NCBI GenBank assembly: GCA_028703545.1
Contig: JAQVMR010000062.1
Location: 1 to 5,645, forward strand
Reading direction: 5' to 3'
DNA from: Patescibacteria group bacterium
Lineage (GTDB): Bacteria > Patescibacteriota > Patescibacteriia > UBA1558 > S5-K13
DNA: 5,645 nt
How positions within the stretch are numbered: the stretch's first letter is position 1; every line of letters starts with the position of its first letter. The notes under the pieces were generated by a model. The model saw only the letters and a program-made list of their open reading frames with translations. It searched no databases and had not been told where the DNA came from. This document shows, piece after piece, positions 5,635 to 5,645 of the stretch. Both the position numbers and the translations under genes were made by a program.

Positions 5635-5645
5635 CTCTACATTTT

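Larger units (their letters stand above)
5380..5645. other. Region without a convincing gene upstream of the operon
   Basis: These 266 bases hold, right to left, a repeat-like hairpin block (5583-5634), a more G+C-rich stretch of unknown role (about 5465-5582), a terminator-like stem (5438-5464) and a promoter (5395-5423). A minus-strand frame is open from the edge to the TAA at 5398-5396, but it runs through the terminator stem and into the -10 box, has no ATG and does not look like a folded protein, so I do not call it. Another minus-strand frame hits a TAG at 5639-5637, where an upstream gene could end. The G+C-rich stretch could be a structured RNA such as DGR template RNA. Confidence 0.6.

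Overview
This AT-rich window (about 30% G+C in its genes) carries one minus-strand gene cluster. It looks like a fragment of a Candidate Phyla Radiation (Patescibacteria) genome or a close relative. The basis is the Lys/Asn/Ile/Glu-rich coding, mostly weak or absent Shine-Dalgarno sites, genes packed 10-11 nt apart, and a C-terminal domain in the large ATPase that I recall from CPR proteins targeted by diversity-generating retroelements (DGRs). The taxonomic call is inference. No rRNA, tRNA, CRISPR array or transposase is visible.

In the direction of transcription (right to left) the layout is as follows. (1) 5645-5380 holds no convincing gene. At the right edge it has a G+C-rich hairpin block whose sequence resembles the end of the ATPase gene, so it may be the 3' edge of a DGR template or of another variable repeat. 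A likely terminator (5438-5464) and a likely promoter (5395-5423) follow. (2) 5379-4966 is a 137-aa protein of unknown function. (3) 4955-2805 is a 716-aa MoxR/CbbQ-like AAA+ ATPase whose last ~45 codons form a G+C-rich, adenine-poor segment with the features of a DGR variable region. (4) 2804-2668 is an intergenic region with two hairpins just after the variable region, possible promoters and a ribosome binding site. (5) 2667-373 is a 764-aa protein with an N-terminal HEGGH metallopeptidase-like domain and a C-terminal von Willebrand A (VWA) domain. (6) 361-1 is the start of a second gene that leaves the window and, from codon 79, is identical to part of the ATPase.

Functionally, AAA+ (MoxR-type) and VWA proteins are a known chaperone pair, and vWA-MoxR modules occur in bacterial conflict systems. 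Here the ATPase appears to carry a hypervariable C-terminal domain and the VWA partner carries a possible zinc protease. A plausible model is a variable recognition head on a remodelling motor that delivers or activates a protease. That model is inference; no reverse transcriptase or complete template repeat lies inside the window.

A caution: the repeat between the left edge and the ATPase is exactly 127 bp and starts at base 1. That is what a de Bruijn assembly with k=127 leaves at a contig end, so the true shared sequence may be longer and the join at the left edge should be verified.
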